Program-made: the position numbers and the translations under genes
NCBI RefSeq assembly: GCF_032118995.1
Contig: NC_092665.1
Location: forward strand, 7,311,501-7,375,500
From: Asterias amurensis
Lineage: Eukaryota > Echinodermata > Asteroidea > Forcipulatida > Asteriidae
Direction: 5' to 3'
DNA: 64,000 nucleotides
Part shown: piece after piece, positions 22,208 through 33,600 of the stretch
Position numbering within the stretch: the first letter of the stretch is position 1
Layout of the letters: each line of letters opens with the position of its first letter
Notes under the pieces: model-generated
Told to the model about the DNA's origin: nothing
The model's database searches: none
The model's input: only the letters and a program-made list of their open reading frames with translations

Positions 22208-22559
22208 TTAAAGACAGTGGACACTATTGGTAATTGTCAAAGACTAGCCTTCACAGTTGGTGTATCTCAACATATGCCTGAAATAACAATTCTGTGAAAA
22301 TTTGAGCTCAATCGGTCATCGAACTTGCGAGATAATAATGAAAGAAAAAATACCCTTGTCACACGAAGTTGTGTGCGTTTAGATAGTCGATTTCGAGACC
22401 TCAAGTTCTAAACTTGAGGTCTCAAAATCAAATTTGTGGAAAAGTAGCCGTTTCTCACAATGTTTTATACCATCAACCTCTCCCCATTACTCGTCACCAA
22501 GAAAGGTTTTACGCTAACAATTATTTTGAGTAATTACCAATAGTGTCCACTGCCTTTAA
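22208..22559. repeat. R1 foldback element
   Basis: Full copy with AGACAGTGGACACTATTGG and AATAGTGTCCACTGCCTTT. 22560-23221 is AT-rich with T runs and no recognised gene. Confidence 0.85.
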
Positions 22560-23221
22560 GTCCATTTACCGGTATTGCATTTTATTCCAAGGTGGATGAT
22601 TCACAAGAGACACTAGCCGCAAGAATGTTATTTCTTTTAAGTACACATATATAAACAACCATTAATATTCTTTGGAACCAGGATGAACTGGAGGCATAAT
22701 TTGAAGCGTTAAAACAGTTGGAAACGTTTTCAAGCTTTAATTGAGTTGTTTTATTGATTTGTATTGCAGACAATACTTGTAAACAATAAAAAGGAAGTTT
22801 TACTGAACTTGAGAAACATTTATAATTCATTTTTCTTGAGTTAATCAACACATGATTGTGTTTGTTCCACATGTTTCAGGTAACTCTGCTAACATGGGTT
22901 TTAGCATTCCAATGCAACAGTTCAGTCAAATAAAAATTACCAGTTGATTGCCCCTAGCTCCACCATCCTTTTTTTTTTACTATTTTTTATTTTACTTTCT
23001 TTTTTTCAAAAACTTACTAATCTTATAAGCACTTGTGACTGGTACACTGAAGAATTGGTGGCCAGTTTGAAGTAAAATGCTTAACGGCCACCTTTGAAAG
23101 AAATAAAAAATAAAAAGGTCCTCACTCATCCTCCTCTTTTTTTAAAACACTTGGACGATCAATTGCTATTTCTTTTTAATTGACCATTCACAACCTCAGT
23201 TGCAAGTCTTCCAACCGGCTA

Positions 23222-23355
23222 GATAATAATAATAATAATATTGATGTCTTATATAGCGCACGTATCTACCAAACAAGGTACTCAAGGCGCTGAGTATATA
23301 CAAACTTTCAGAAAGATAGGTTATTGCAGTGATGGATTCTGAGACCCAATTATGT
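23222..23355. repeat. SINE-like element with (TAA)n end
   Basis: TAATAATAATAATAAT followed by GCGCACGTATCTACC, AAGGCGCTGAGTAT and ACTTTCAGAAAGATAGG; the same order, inverted, is at 54940-55052. 23356-24130 shows nothing recognised. Confidence 0.55.
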
Positions 23356-24129
23356 AGCACCTTATACAGCAGCCACAGTCAGGAACACCGGGGCGAACCC
23401 CTTCTCTTTGACATACACTGTCCCCTAGCTTGTCTCCCTTATGTGAATAGTGCAAATATTCTTACTAGCTAATAATCGCCAATCGAAACAGAATAGGAAA
23501 TTATTGTTCAAGAAACTCTGTGTGTAAGCCATACAATTGAAATCATCATAATGCAATGGCAATGACGATTGTATTATTTGCGATTGTCAGTTTGATCTGC
23601 CTGCAGCTCTTTAAGAAGCTTTAATTTTGATCTAGATTGGTAGACTTGCCTAGTCCCTTCTAGCCAGTCGGTGTTGCGGACACTACCGTTGAATAACACA
23701 AAAAGATAACACTGTCAGTCAACCTTTCACTCATCAGCCTATCAGGGACCCCCTCCCCATGCAATTGAGGTAGGAACTGAACACCCATTATTAAAATGCA
23801 GATAGAGGCTCCTGTTCAACAATGGTATCCACAGAGAGATGAATGGCAGGGAAGAAACCACTAGGCCATGTTTCATTGTACATGATTCATACTACACCTG
23901 TTTTCTAATTCTACACAATTTCAAAACAATCCCTGATAAAACTCATGAAATTTAATAAATAGTTGCATCCCAATCGGCAAATTTAACAGGTAACTTGGAG
24001 GCATTCAACAACACTTCGTTAGTACAAAGGATTTCTTTCCACACATACCTATAACTAATTGTCTCCAAGAAAATGAAGTGGAAATTAACATATGATTTTT
24101 TTTTTCTTATAGACGATGTGACCTCTGAC

Positions 24130-24405
24130 GTCACTTGAAAACCATAACATGATTTGCGCGCATACCGCCGGGCAAAACCTTTGTGTTTTGACAGCCAGCT
24201 AGAAAGTGTATGCAATCTTACCATGACTACCCATATTTTTGCCCGGCGAAACATGACGTATACAGTGTTTTGTCAACAGAGGGCGGTTTGAATGTAAACA
24301 CACGCATTGGTGCGTAAACACGTGTGCCATCCTTCCGTGCACATTTTGACCTCCAAAATGGCAGACAGGAAACGCGGGTGTATGCGCACTATGCAATACA
24401 GCCCA
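24130..24405. repeat. small inverted repeat plus R14 piece
   Basis: CGCCGGGCAAAA at about 24165 pairs exactly with TTTTGCCCGGCG at about 24234. Next to it 24262-24405 matches the R14 interior (GCATTGGTGCGTAAACACGT, TTGACCTCCAAAATGGCAGA). Confidence 0.5.
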
Positions 24406-24492
24406 GTGTTACATGATCATACAGTTGATCATGCTGGTACAGAGCCTATTTGCTATTCATGAGAAGTGTTTATAAAGTACTGTACATATTGC

Positions 24493-24858
24493 CTTAAAGG
24501 GAAGGTACACATTTGGTAATTATTAAAAACAAATATTAACTTAAAAACTGGCTTGGTAAACGAGCATTGGAGAGCTGTTGATGGGAAACGACTCCCTCTG
24601 AAGTAACGTAGTTTTTGAGAAAGAGGTAATTGTCACTAAAATATTAAAAGACTTCTAGCCAGAAGTCTTTTACTCCTATCTGAGTACACAAATTCGTCCA
24701 ACAAGGGTGGTTTTTTTTTCATCATTTTCTCACAACTTTGATGACCAATTGAGCCCAAATTTTCACAGGCTTGTTACATGCATTTTATGCTTATGATGGG
24801 ATACACCAAGTGAGAACACTGGTCTTTTACAATTACCAAACGTGTACAGTGCCTTTAA
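24493..24858. repeat. R1-related subfamily (ACATTTGGTAATT ends), full copy
   Basis: Ends AAGGTACACATTTGGTAATT and AATTACCAAACGTGTACAGT; central hairpin AGACTTCTAGCCAGAAGTCT. 24859-25204 has no recognised feature. Confidence 0.75.
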
Positions 24859-25204
24859 AACTCAAAGCACCGTTAAACAACATCTAAAACATCCATCATA
24901 AATACATTTAACTTTCTTATTTAATGTACCAACACTCAGCAGATAGATGATACCGTATGTACATGTAACATAGTTAAACTCCCAACAATAAATTTACAAT
25001 AATAATTCCCATAATTAAATTGGTAACCCATTGACGTTACAAATCACAAACACAGGTGTCTGTGCAAACATCTGCAATCATGGACCTCCTATAATTGTAC
25101 CTTACTTGCTTATACTTTTTGGTAACAGCTCCCATTTGTTTTGTACACGTTTTCCAACTGTGGACTTTACCGAACCAGGGAAACTATAATATTGTCCTCT
25201 TTTG

Positions 25205-25585
25205 TTAAAGACAGTGGACACTATTGGTAATTGTCAAAGACAAGTCTTCACAGTTGGTGTATCTCAACATATGCATAAAATAACAAACCTGTGAAAGCTG
25301 AATCGGTCGTTGAATTTGCGAGATAATAATGAAAGAAGAAAAAACCCTTGTGTCACGAAGTTGTGTGCTTTCTGATGCTTGATTTCGAGACCTCAAATTC
25401 TAAACTTGAGGTCTCAAAATCAAATTCGTGAAAAATTACTTCTTTCTCGAAAACTACGTCACTTCAGAGGGAGCTGTTTCTCACAATGTTTTATACCATC
25501 AACCTCTCCCTATTACTCGTAATCAAGTAAGGTTTTATGATGAAAATTATTTTGAGTAATTACCAATAGTGTCCGCTGCCTTTAA
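25205..25585. repeat. R1 foldback element
   Basis: Full copy, AGACAGTGGACACTATTGG to AATAGTGTCCGCTGCCTTT. Confidence 0.85.
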
Positions 25586-25690
25586 ATGTCCCCGGTTTGA
25601 ATGAGTTTCCATGTACACAAACTCTCATTAAGAGAGGTTTTACAAACCACTGGAACCGAGTAAATTACTTTCAGTCAGTAACATTTGGAT

Positions 25691-26274
25691 TTAAATGGAG
25701 GGTACAACTTTGGTCATTATGCAAACAATTAATGAGCATAAAAACTTACTAGGTAAAGAGCACTGATGGAGAACTGTTGACATTCTAAAAGATTGTTAGA
25801 AAACAACACACTTTGAACTGATGTACTTATAGATAAAGAGGTAATATTTTCAAAAAGAAAACAGTTTAAATCTTAGAAAGGCTTCAGGCTTGAAGTCTGT
25901 CTCAGGCATATCACCTTGGTGACCACTGATAATAAATGTTCACAGATTTATTATTTTACGGATACGTTGAGATCAAAGAGTATAGAGCGCCGAAGGCGCA
26001 AGATGCAGAACTGAAGTTGTATCTATTGATGGAACGTGAAATATGCATGGGCGCCATTTTAGCAAGTGAATGATTTGTTTCCTATTGATAGGAATGGTCA
26101 TTTGTGTGCACTGATCTGCACTGATCTATTGTTGTATCAAAAGAGTTACTTGCCGAAATGGTGTCCAGTGGGATTTCACATTTCAGTTCCGCATCTTGCG
26201 CCTTTGGCGCTCTATAAACTTTAATAGAAATACACCTAGTGAGAAGTCTTACCAGAAGTATACCCTGCCTTTAA
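25691..26274. repeat. diverged R1 relative interrupted by an R6 element
   Basis: Outer ends GGAGGGTACAACTTTGG and AGTATACCCTGCCTTTAA. R6 lies at 25981-26217 with TATAGAGCGCCGAAGGCGCA and TGCGCCTTTGGCGCTCTATA ends, placed between GTTGAGAT and ACACCTAGTGAGAAG of the host element. Confidence 0.7.
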
Positions 26275-26499
26275 ACATGTAAAGTGAAGTCCCTATCATT
26301 TTATCTTCAACTCAACTTGGAACTTGTAAATGTATGTTCAAGTTCATTATTTTGAAATGTGACAAATCATAAATTTTGAAAAACTAATGCTGATATAAAT
26401 ACGACTCTAAACATGCTTCATGAATACCTAAAATGTACCCAACAGTTTTAAGTAATTCTGAATGATTTGTTTTTAAATTCAGAAAAAGTTCTTAAACTG

Positions 26500-26690
26500 A
26501 TTTATGTCTAATGGTTTGGGGTTGAAGAAAGAAAAATTGACTAGAGCAGGATTTGAACCAGTGACCTCTGGGTTAACGTTGGTTCATATCCCACTTTCTT
26601 CAATTTGTCTTTGTTCAACCCCAAATCATTAAAACTTTACCAAGTCAGTTTCCCTTCTGGCTTATTATTTGATTAATGATTATTTGAAGG
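26500..26690 (-). repeat. SINE-3 (tRNA-derived) fragment
   Basis: Inverted pair GGTTTGGGGTTGAAGAAAG / CTTTGTTCAACCCCAAATC around a minus-strand B-box-like GGTTCAAATCC. The tail CCAAGTCAGTTTCCCTT is shared with 35262-35300. Confidence 0.45.
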
Positions 26691-27010
26691 AACGTTACAG
26701 AATTGGTAAGAAACAAAATCGTGAAGATCACAGATTTACATCAAACTTACACAGTCTAATGATGATGATAGTAGAAAACATCTGTTGAAATATTTATGAC
26801 TGAAATGTCATATTTGGTGAGAAATAAATAATCTTATTCGCGTTTGGAGTTAATCGCTCAGTGAGCATTTTATTCAATTTTTTTTCTTCCATCGTTGTCA
26901 TGCAAAATGTGACCCAGATGGCCGATCGATCTCAAACTTCTACAGGTTTGTCAGTTTATGTATATGGTGGATTACATAAAGTGCTTTACACTGCCAGCAA
27001 CTGTTTTGTT
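26690..27010. repeat. diverged relative of R13
   Basis: Has ACAGATTTACATCAAACTTACACAGTCT and the R1/R13-like ACTTCTACAGGTTTGTCAGTTTATG. Ends are blurred. 27010-27125 shows nothing. Confidence 0.35.
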
Positions 27011-27126
27011 TGCAAAACCATTTCTGTAATGTTCATTTAACCTGAAGCAGAAACAAATACTATAAAACATTACACATGCAACTTTATTACAATTGATACA
27101 TAAATTAGGCATTTTATTTTGCAGCT

Positions 27127-27418
27127 TCCACCCGGTTCAGACAGATGCACCAGAGTCCATCGAACCAAATAAATTAGGAGCAACCCTTAGTCAAATTTGG
27201 ATTTCAGACAGGTGAACTTAATTATATAAAGGTCGCTTCATGACAAGATCGACGTCTGAAACCAAAATGCACCAGAGTCGTTCCGAACGACGACAACAGT
27301 TGATCTATCTACTTCTAACACGTCCAGTCACTCCCAACTGTTTTAGACGTGAAAAATCTCATATACTCAATTCAATAATTTTGCCCAACTCTAGAGCGCC
27401 TGCCTGAACTGGGTGTAA
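27127..27418. repeat. possible foldback element (CACCCGGTTCAG ends)
   Basis: CCACCCGGTTCAGACAG at left pairs loosely with CTGCCTGAACTGGGTG at right; ATGCACCAGAGTC occurs twice inside. 27419-27862 has no recognised feature. Confidence 0.45.
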
Positions 27419-27862
27419 GTGACCCAAAACAGGAGTGTAATCCTTGAAATTTGGGATGTATGGAAGCCACTGATTCCCGACTGACACTAGGAAAACTATT
27501 ACACATTTTCTGTACATTTAAACTTCTCAAGTTTCATTTAAATTAAAAACAGTATATTACAACATGCAACAAGAAACTGATTGACAGGTCTACAAGGGGT
27601 GCCCCCATACGGTCAGAAGTACGGGATAGGCAACAGGTAACTGCAAATAACAACTCAAAAACTTGAAAGTGCTTCAACATGAAACAATTAATTTTTTAGT
27701 TTAGTCAGCTAATAATTTACAGTTGATGGATTTAGACAAGCCCTCTGTCTTCCTCATTTTTTTTATGCTTTATTTATGAACAAAAAGACATATAATGTCA
27801 CAAACTGAGTCAAGTTATGATACAATGACTCGACCCGTTCATCATAAAGTAGACGCTAGTAA

Positions 27863-28112
27863 TGTGTGCGTTCGTTTAGCTTCCCTGGGTCGACCCCGCA
27901 GTGCTCACTCGGGTGAGCCCCTGACAAGAGCTAATCTAACGATCACACTCGCCCTCTCGTGGTGACGGCATGCACCTCAGGTCACCCCAAGTGACCCACT
28001 CCACAAGCAGGGCACTGGGGGCTGACGACCCGGGTGAGCCCCGTCAAAGCTATTCGAACGTACCGGGGCGACCGGGGTCGACCCAGGGAAGCTAAACGAA
28101 CGCACCCAATGT
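27863..28112. repeat. R5 palindromic element, copy 3
   Basis: Ends TGCGTTCGTTTAGCTTCCCT and AGGGAAGCTAAACGAACGCA; interior as in 4155-4391 (ACTCGGGTGAGCCCC, CAAGTGACCCACTCCACAAG). 28113-28396 has no recognised feature. Confidence 0.8.
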
Positions 28113-28396
28113 TAATCGTTTTTTCCCCGTTAGTGAAAACAGCTCTGAAAATAATTTAAAAGTACATCGTCAATGGAATAAAATACATTTAAAATGAAAA
28201 ATGGCAAAAGCCGATTGCACATGCAGGTCAGGTTTAATAGTCAGTATTGCCTCGTCTTTCTATGTACATTGTTTTTAACGTGCAAAGATAACATACTTGC
28301 ATAAATACTTTAGAGCGCCCATCATTTGAACTACACACAAGACTTTTTTCACATTCCACAAAAGAGAAAGTTGAATTTCTGTTACTACAATTCTGG

Positions 28397-28780
28397 TTAA
28401 AGACACTGGACACTATTGGTAATTACTCAAAATAATCGTAGCATAAAAACGTACATTGTAACAAGCAATAGATAGCTGTTGATCGTATAAAACATTGTGA
28501 GCAACGGCTCCCTCTGAAGTAACGTACTTTTTGAGAAAGAAGTAATTTCTCACTAAAATATTTGAATTGAATTCGAGACCTCAGCTGAGGTCTCGAATTC
28601 AAGGCATCTGAAAGCACACAACTTGTGCGTCAAGGGTGTTTTTTCTTCCATTATTCTCTCGCAACTTCGTCGACCAATAGCGTTCAAATTTTCACAGGTT
28701 TGTTATTTTATGCATATGTTGAGATACACAAGGTGAGAAGACTGGTCCTTGACAATTACCAAAGGCGTCCAATGCCTTAA
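28397..28780. repeat. R1 foldback element
   Basis: Full copy; central hairpin is the exact palindrome GAATTCGAGACCTCAGCTGA and its inverse. Confidence 0.85.
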
Positions 28781-28896
28781 ATCCAGTGTATAAGAATGAT
28801 AATTTAGTTTCATTTAATTTGTGGCACAAGCATAAAACTGTACATGATGATACATGTATTTGATACAAAAACATGCAAGTTGACTGGACCAAACCA

Positions 28897-29057
28897 GCCG
28901 TCGATTTCACCAAACTCTTCCTAACTTAGGACTAATCTTAGGACTTGGGACCAGTTAAATTCTGTATCTAAAGGAGTAGGACGCATTGAACCCATCCTAA
29001 GTTAGGAGACTAACTCGAGACATGATTAATCCTAGCCTTTCGTGAAATTGGCTGCAG
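28897..29057. repeat. R7 foldback element
   Basis: Ends CGATTTCACCAAACTCTTCC and TAATCCTAGCCTTTCGTGAAAT, interior AGGACGCATTGAACCCATCC. Copies at 39752-39921, 49620-49801 and a relative at 55145-55370. 29058-29424 has no recognised feature. Confidence 0.75.
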
Positions 29058-29424
29058 GTCCTTAGCGATGGCAAAAAACAGTTGGCATCATTTAGCTACT
29101 GGAGGTAGTTTGACTACAGATATGTCAGATATTGAAGGTGATTCAAAACACACTGCACACTCTGAAGTTTAGTATCGGTCAGTCTGTTTTCCCGCAAAGC
29201 AGCCGAAAGCAATCAGATTTGAAAGTCAGTAGCACACAGGCAGTTTGAGACCATTTGAAGCTTGACATGAACGTGAAAAACATTCCCCAGCCTATCAAAA
29301 AAGTACCATCTTCAAAAAAATTACCTTGCTGCTCTGTAAGAATTCTACCCGATTGGTACGACTGGCTAGTTCAATGCTGAAAATCATCCCTTTTTAATAT
29401 GAATTATTGACTATTCATTTGGTT

Positions 29425-29628
29425 TTTACCCAAATACACCGATGTGTGTTAGCACTGTATTACTCAGTACTTACCCGAGTTCTGTGAAAAAAAAACAGGC
29501 ATATTACTCGGGCGGGATTCGAACCCACGACCTTTGAAATTCTAGAGCAGTGTCTTACCAACTAGACTACCGAGGTTGCCCGGTAGCTAGAGGCAGTTCG
29601 AATCCTATGTTTTAGCAACAGGTACTGC
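29425..29628 (-). repeat. SINE-1 (tRNA-derived)
   Basis: On the minus strand: CTCGGTAGTCTAGTTGGTAA (A box), GTCGTGGGTTCGAATCCCGC (B box), then body ACTCGGGTAAGTACTGAG and end TTTGGGTAAAAACC. Not a tRNA gene: the body continues and the acceptor stem does not close. Confidence 0.75.
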
Positions 29629-29639
29629 AAACCAATTTT

Positions 29640-29935
29640 AAGGTGCAAGATGCGGAACTGAAGCTTTATCTCTTGTTGGAACATGAAATATGCATGGTCG
29701 CCATTCCAGGAAGTGAATGTTTTGTTTCGCATTGATACTCTGTTCGCTTTGTCTCATGTTGGAACATGAAATACGCATGGCGCCTTTCATCAAGTGAATG
29801 ATTTGTTTCCTATTGATAGGAATGGTCATTGTGTGCACTGATCTGCACTGATCTATTGTTGTATCAAAAGAGTTACTTGCCAAAATGGCGTCCAGTGGGA
29901 TTTCACATTTCAGCCCATATCTAACGCTCTATAAT
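29640..29935. repeat. R6 element with an internal partial duplication
   Basis: GTGCAAGATGCGGAACTGAA at left, ATCTAACGCTCTATA at right. The segment TTGGAACATGAAATA is present twice. Confidence 0.65.
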
Positions 29936-30267
29936 CTTTGCTGCAAACATCTATTAAATTATTGACTAGTTGAAAACCTGGCTGACTACTTCAACAACAA
30001 GCTAACTGTATGTTCCTGCTAACTAGCGACTGAAATAGTAAGGGCAAACCATGAACTTTAAACAATCAGGGTTGTGTGGCAGGCGCTGCATGATGAGGAC
30101 CATAACGTTTGGACCCTCTCTTGTCATACAAAAACTGGACAATGTATAGCCTATAGGATGTTTTCATGTTGGATATTCAGATAAGTGGATGCAAAACCAA
30201 TCCTTCTCTCAGTAGAACATGCAAACAGTGTCCAGATGATCCTGTTGACTATTGCTGGGTTCTGATT

Positions 30268-30500
30268 ACCATAACAATACCCTATGCACAACGCGCAAGC
30301 ACTTGCACGCACGTCTCCTGTCTGCCATTCTGGGTGTCAAAACGCACACAAAAGGGTGGTACCGCTTCTACCGTTTTTGGGAGTCCATTCCTTTTGTGCA
30401 CGTTTTGACACACAAAATGGCGGAGGAGCTAGACGCGTGCGTATGTACGCTGTGCGCATATGTGGGCTGCGCACGTAAGTGCACTGCGCGTTGTGCAAGG
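30268..30500. repeat. R14 foldback element
   Basis: Inverted blocks GTCTCCTGTCTGCCATTCTG / AAATGGCGGAGGAGCTAGAC and TGCACAACGCGC-like ends. It lies about 120 bp beyond the DNAJC16 stop, so it may be in the 3' UTR. Confidence 0.6.
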
Positions 30501-30623
30501 AGCCATAGTTGTCAATAACTGCAGCTATCCTTATTAGCATGAATGATCCAAATTTAGGTCAAACGTCAGAATCCGTCACAGACCTTCCTCCAGCAGTTGT
30601 TTCAACTATGACTCTTGCCATTA

Positions 30624-33600
30624 TTATTCCAGTGTTGGCCACGCAGTTACATTAATCTTGGATAGACTTCCATCAATTAGTCGATCCAACCACATTGGTA
30701 GTCCGTTTAGTGAGATACACTCACTGTACTCCTCCCACTCACTTTCTGAACTATCATCAAGACCTATAAATTGGGGGTCAATGTCCTTACTCGGCCTGCT
30801 TGACCTTTGACCTGACTGTGTTGGTCTGAAAACAAAGTAGTAGTTTTTGGACGGTCGCAATGCAAGCACAGAACCTGTGAAGATTAGAATGTACAACAAA
30901 ATAATTTATTATGATTTCGTTTTTCCTCATGATTGTGTAAAGGCCCGGTCCCACTGCAGCGATAACGAGAACGAGAACGATAACGACGCAAAGATAACGC
31001 AGTCCATTGGTTGAATGAGCGGGTGCGTAATCTGCGTGGAGCAATTCAACCAATAGAATGCGTTCTCTTTGCGTCTTGATCGTTATCGTTATCGTTATCG
31101 CTGCAGTGTGACTCGGCCTTATGAAGATTATTTGAAGTCAGTTAAAATTGCAGATTGTTCTTCATTCTTGGTGTGCATTCATTCGTAATTTGGCAGGTAA
31201 AATATTTTATTTGTTTAAACTTTTAGAGGAGAAGCACAAAATAAACAGAATAAACCTTTTACTTTTCATTGGTTACCAATAAGTCATGTAAGCAGGACCT
31301 ACAAATATAGTCATGGAATTATAATATAACCAAAGAAGATTTTCATTGTACAATGTAGTTATTTCCTACATGATGTCAAGGATACAAACGCATGTTCGAC
31401 TCTAATCACCCCTGAACTCATCAAAACTACACTGGCTCCCAATCCAACAAAGGATCGACTTCAAGGTCATCGTTCTCATGTTCAAGGCCTTACATCAACA
31501 AGCCCCTCATTACATCATGAATATTCTGCAAATTGGCGCTGAACGTAGACTCCTTCGGTCAAATAGCTCTAGATCACCATACTTTGTAGTGCCAAGAACA
31601 AGTCACATCACTTTTGCCGATAGAGCCTTCTCGGTATATGGACCTAAACTCTGGAATAAACTTCCAAATCACATCATCAGGGACAAAACATCCTTCAATA
31701 CACTCAAGACACTTCTGAAAGCCCACTTGTTTCAGGAGGCTTCCATCAATGACTTATTTATTTCATCTGTGCCTCAGCGCCTTAGAGCAAACCTTTGTTT
31801 TAGGCGCTATATAAATTATTTATGATTGATTGATTGACTGATGATGCATAATTAGCCCTGGCAGCCTTACACTTTCGTATTGTACTACAGTGACGTCCTG
31901 GACATCAGGGTACATTTCTGGGGCAGAAAATTTTCACAGCTTCATAACTCAAATCTTACCTGCAAGAAAGCACCAATTTCAACAGATTCACATTCCATGG
32001 CAGCATATGTTTTTCTGCGGTGGGTTTTGATCATAAGTTATTCTTCACAAATCCGTCATTTTCATGAAATAATGCAGCTCCCAACGTTAAGGAATTCCCA
32101 TTTGTGTTCGTATTATCACAGTCTGCCGTGTGTATGCAAGACGCATGACACGCAAATTTTGAATTGTGTTGCGTGTTAACGCTGTGCAGTCAATATACGG
32201 TGCCCAAGAATTCATGCGTCTAAGCTTGCATCATGCATCTTGAACGCGAATGTATACGCGTACGCATGACAACAGACAACACTGTGAGAAAACGATCGAA
32301 ATGGGAATTTTTTAACGTTGGAAGCTGCATTGTTTCACGAAAATGACAGATTTGTGAGGAATATATGAGGACCAAAACCCACCGCAGAAAAATATATGCC
32401 GCCATGGAATGTGAATCTGTTGAAATTAGTGGCTTGTTGCAGGTAAGATTTAAGTTATGAAGCTGTGAAATTTTTCCGCCCCAGAAACGGGCCTCAATAG
32501 TTAGGACTCTGTTCCTGTGTACAGAGAAAGAGTCCTATATAGGGCTAATGCATAATGACTCTACTTACCCACACTATCAGTTGAATCAAGAGACATAGGC
32601 TTTTCACTGCATGCAATAAGGTTTTTAAGCCAGCGCTTGTATTTATCTAGTCGTATGAAGGATGGAAGCAGATACGGCTGGCTGTTGACAAATTGAACAT
32701 GATTGTTGTTGTAAATCCAATCAATCTGCTAAATCAATATTAACCGCACCAATGTCCGAACTGTGTATTCCTAGATCGAAATTCCAGTTGAACCCAGTTA
32801 ACGGAGTTCAACTGGTAAACTGGATATTGTCCAGTTTCCATATAAAACCAACTGGTTTGAACTGTGTTAAACCATGGAGGAAGGAAGAGAAGGAGTTCGA
32901 ACGAAGGGACTTCAAAAGTCGAACCCGTGGTACCGTGGTCGTTTAACGACACCTCGTAATCACCCACATACCTTACACAAACAATGGGCGACCTGGCCGT
33001 CATGAGTTTGCGCGTGCGCACTTGGTTCTTCATGCAACTATGGTGTTGTATTTTGAATGGATATAATACAGAAAAAAATAGTTTTTGGAGACCTGATAAA
33101 ATTTGTGGCCACTCGTGGCCACCAAAAACGAAAAACACAATTGACTACCAACCACCCTCGTGTGCTTATACCCAAATTTTGATCCACCGCTAGTGACCGT
33201 AAAGTTGCAAAAAATGTAAAAATATGCTATGATATTTCCATGAAAACACCACAAACGGTATTGGAAAAAGTGTATATTCACAATTCTTGTCTCCAATGAT
33301 TCAAATTTACCAGAAGGCAACAGTGCAGAGTGGTGGTACCACGCCTCTGTACAAAGAAATTTAATCGCGCTCACTAATCGGCCATCCTGCAGGAGGTCGC
33401 CTATCTTTTTCCACTGGTCAGACAGGGGCATTGTCCGGGTTTTCTTTTTTTACTCTGCGGTTTGGCGGGCCGTTCATACTCCATCCCTTCCTTCCTCCAT
33501 CCCTTCCTTCCTCCATATAGGTTAACTATGTTTACTGGTATAAAGCAACTGGTTTTGTCAAAGTTCTAAACTAAACCACCTGGTTTTAAGTGTGTTTAAC

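Noticed and set aside
23952..24254. 100-codon minus-strand frame
   Set aside because: No recognisable domain or splice context; it overlaps an inverted repeat (CGCCGGGCAAAA).
29500..29580. tRNA gene (also 42775-42850, 58530-58610, 35473-35545)
   Set aside because: A and B boxes are present, but the acceptor stems do not close and each continues into a shared SINE body.
33315..33350. 36-base candidate DNAJC16 exon with strong acceptor and donor
   Set aside because: Its length is a multiple of three, so it does not mend the phase problem, and it lies inside an insertion.
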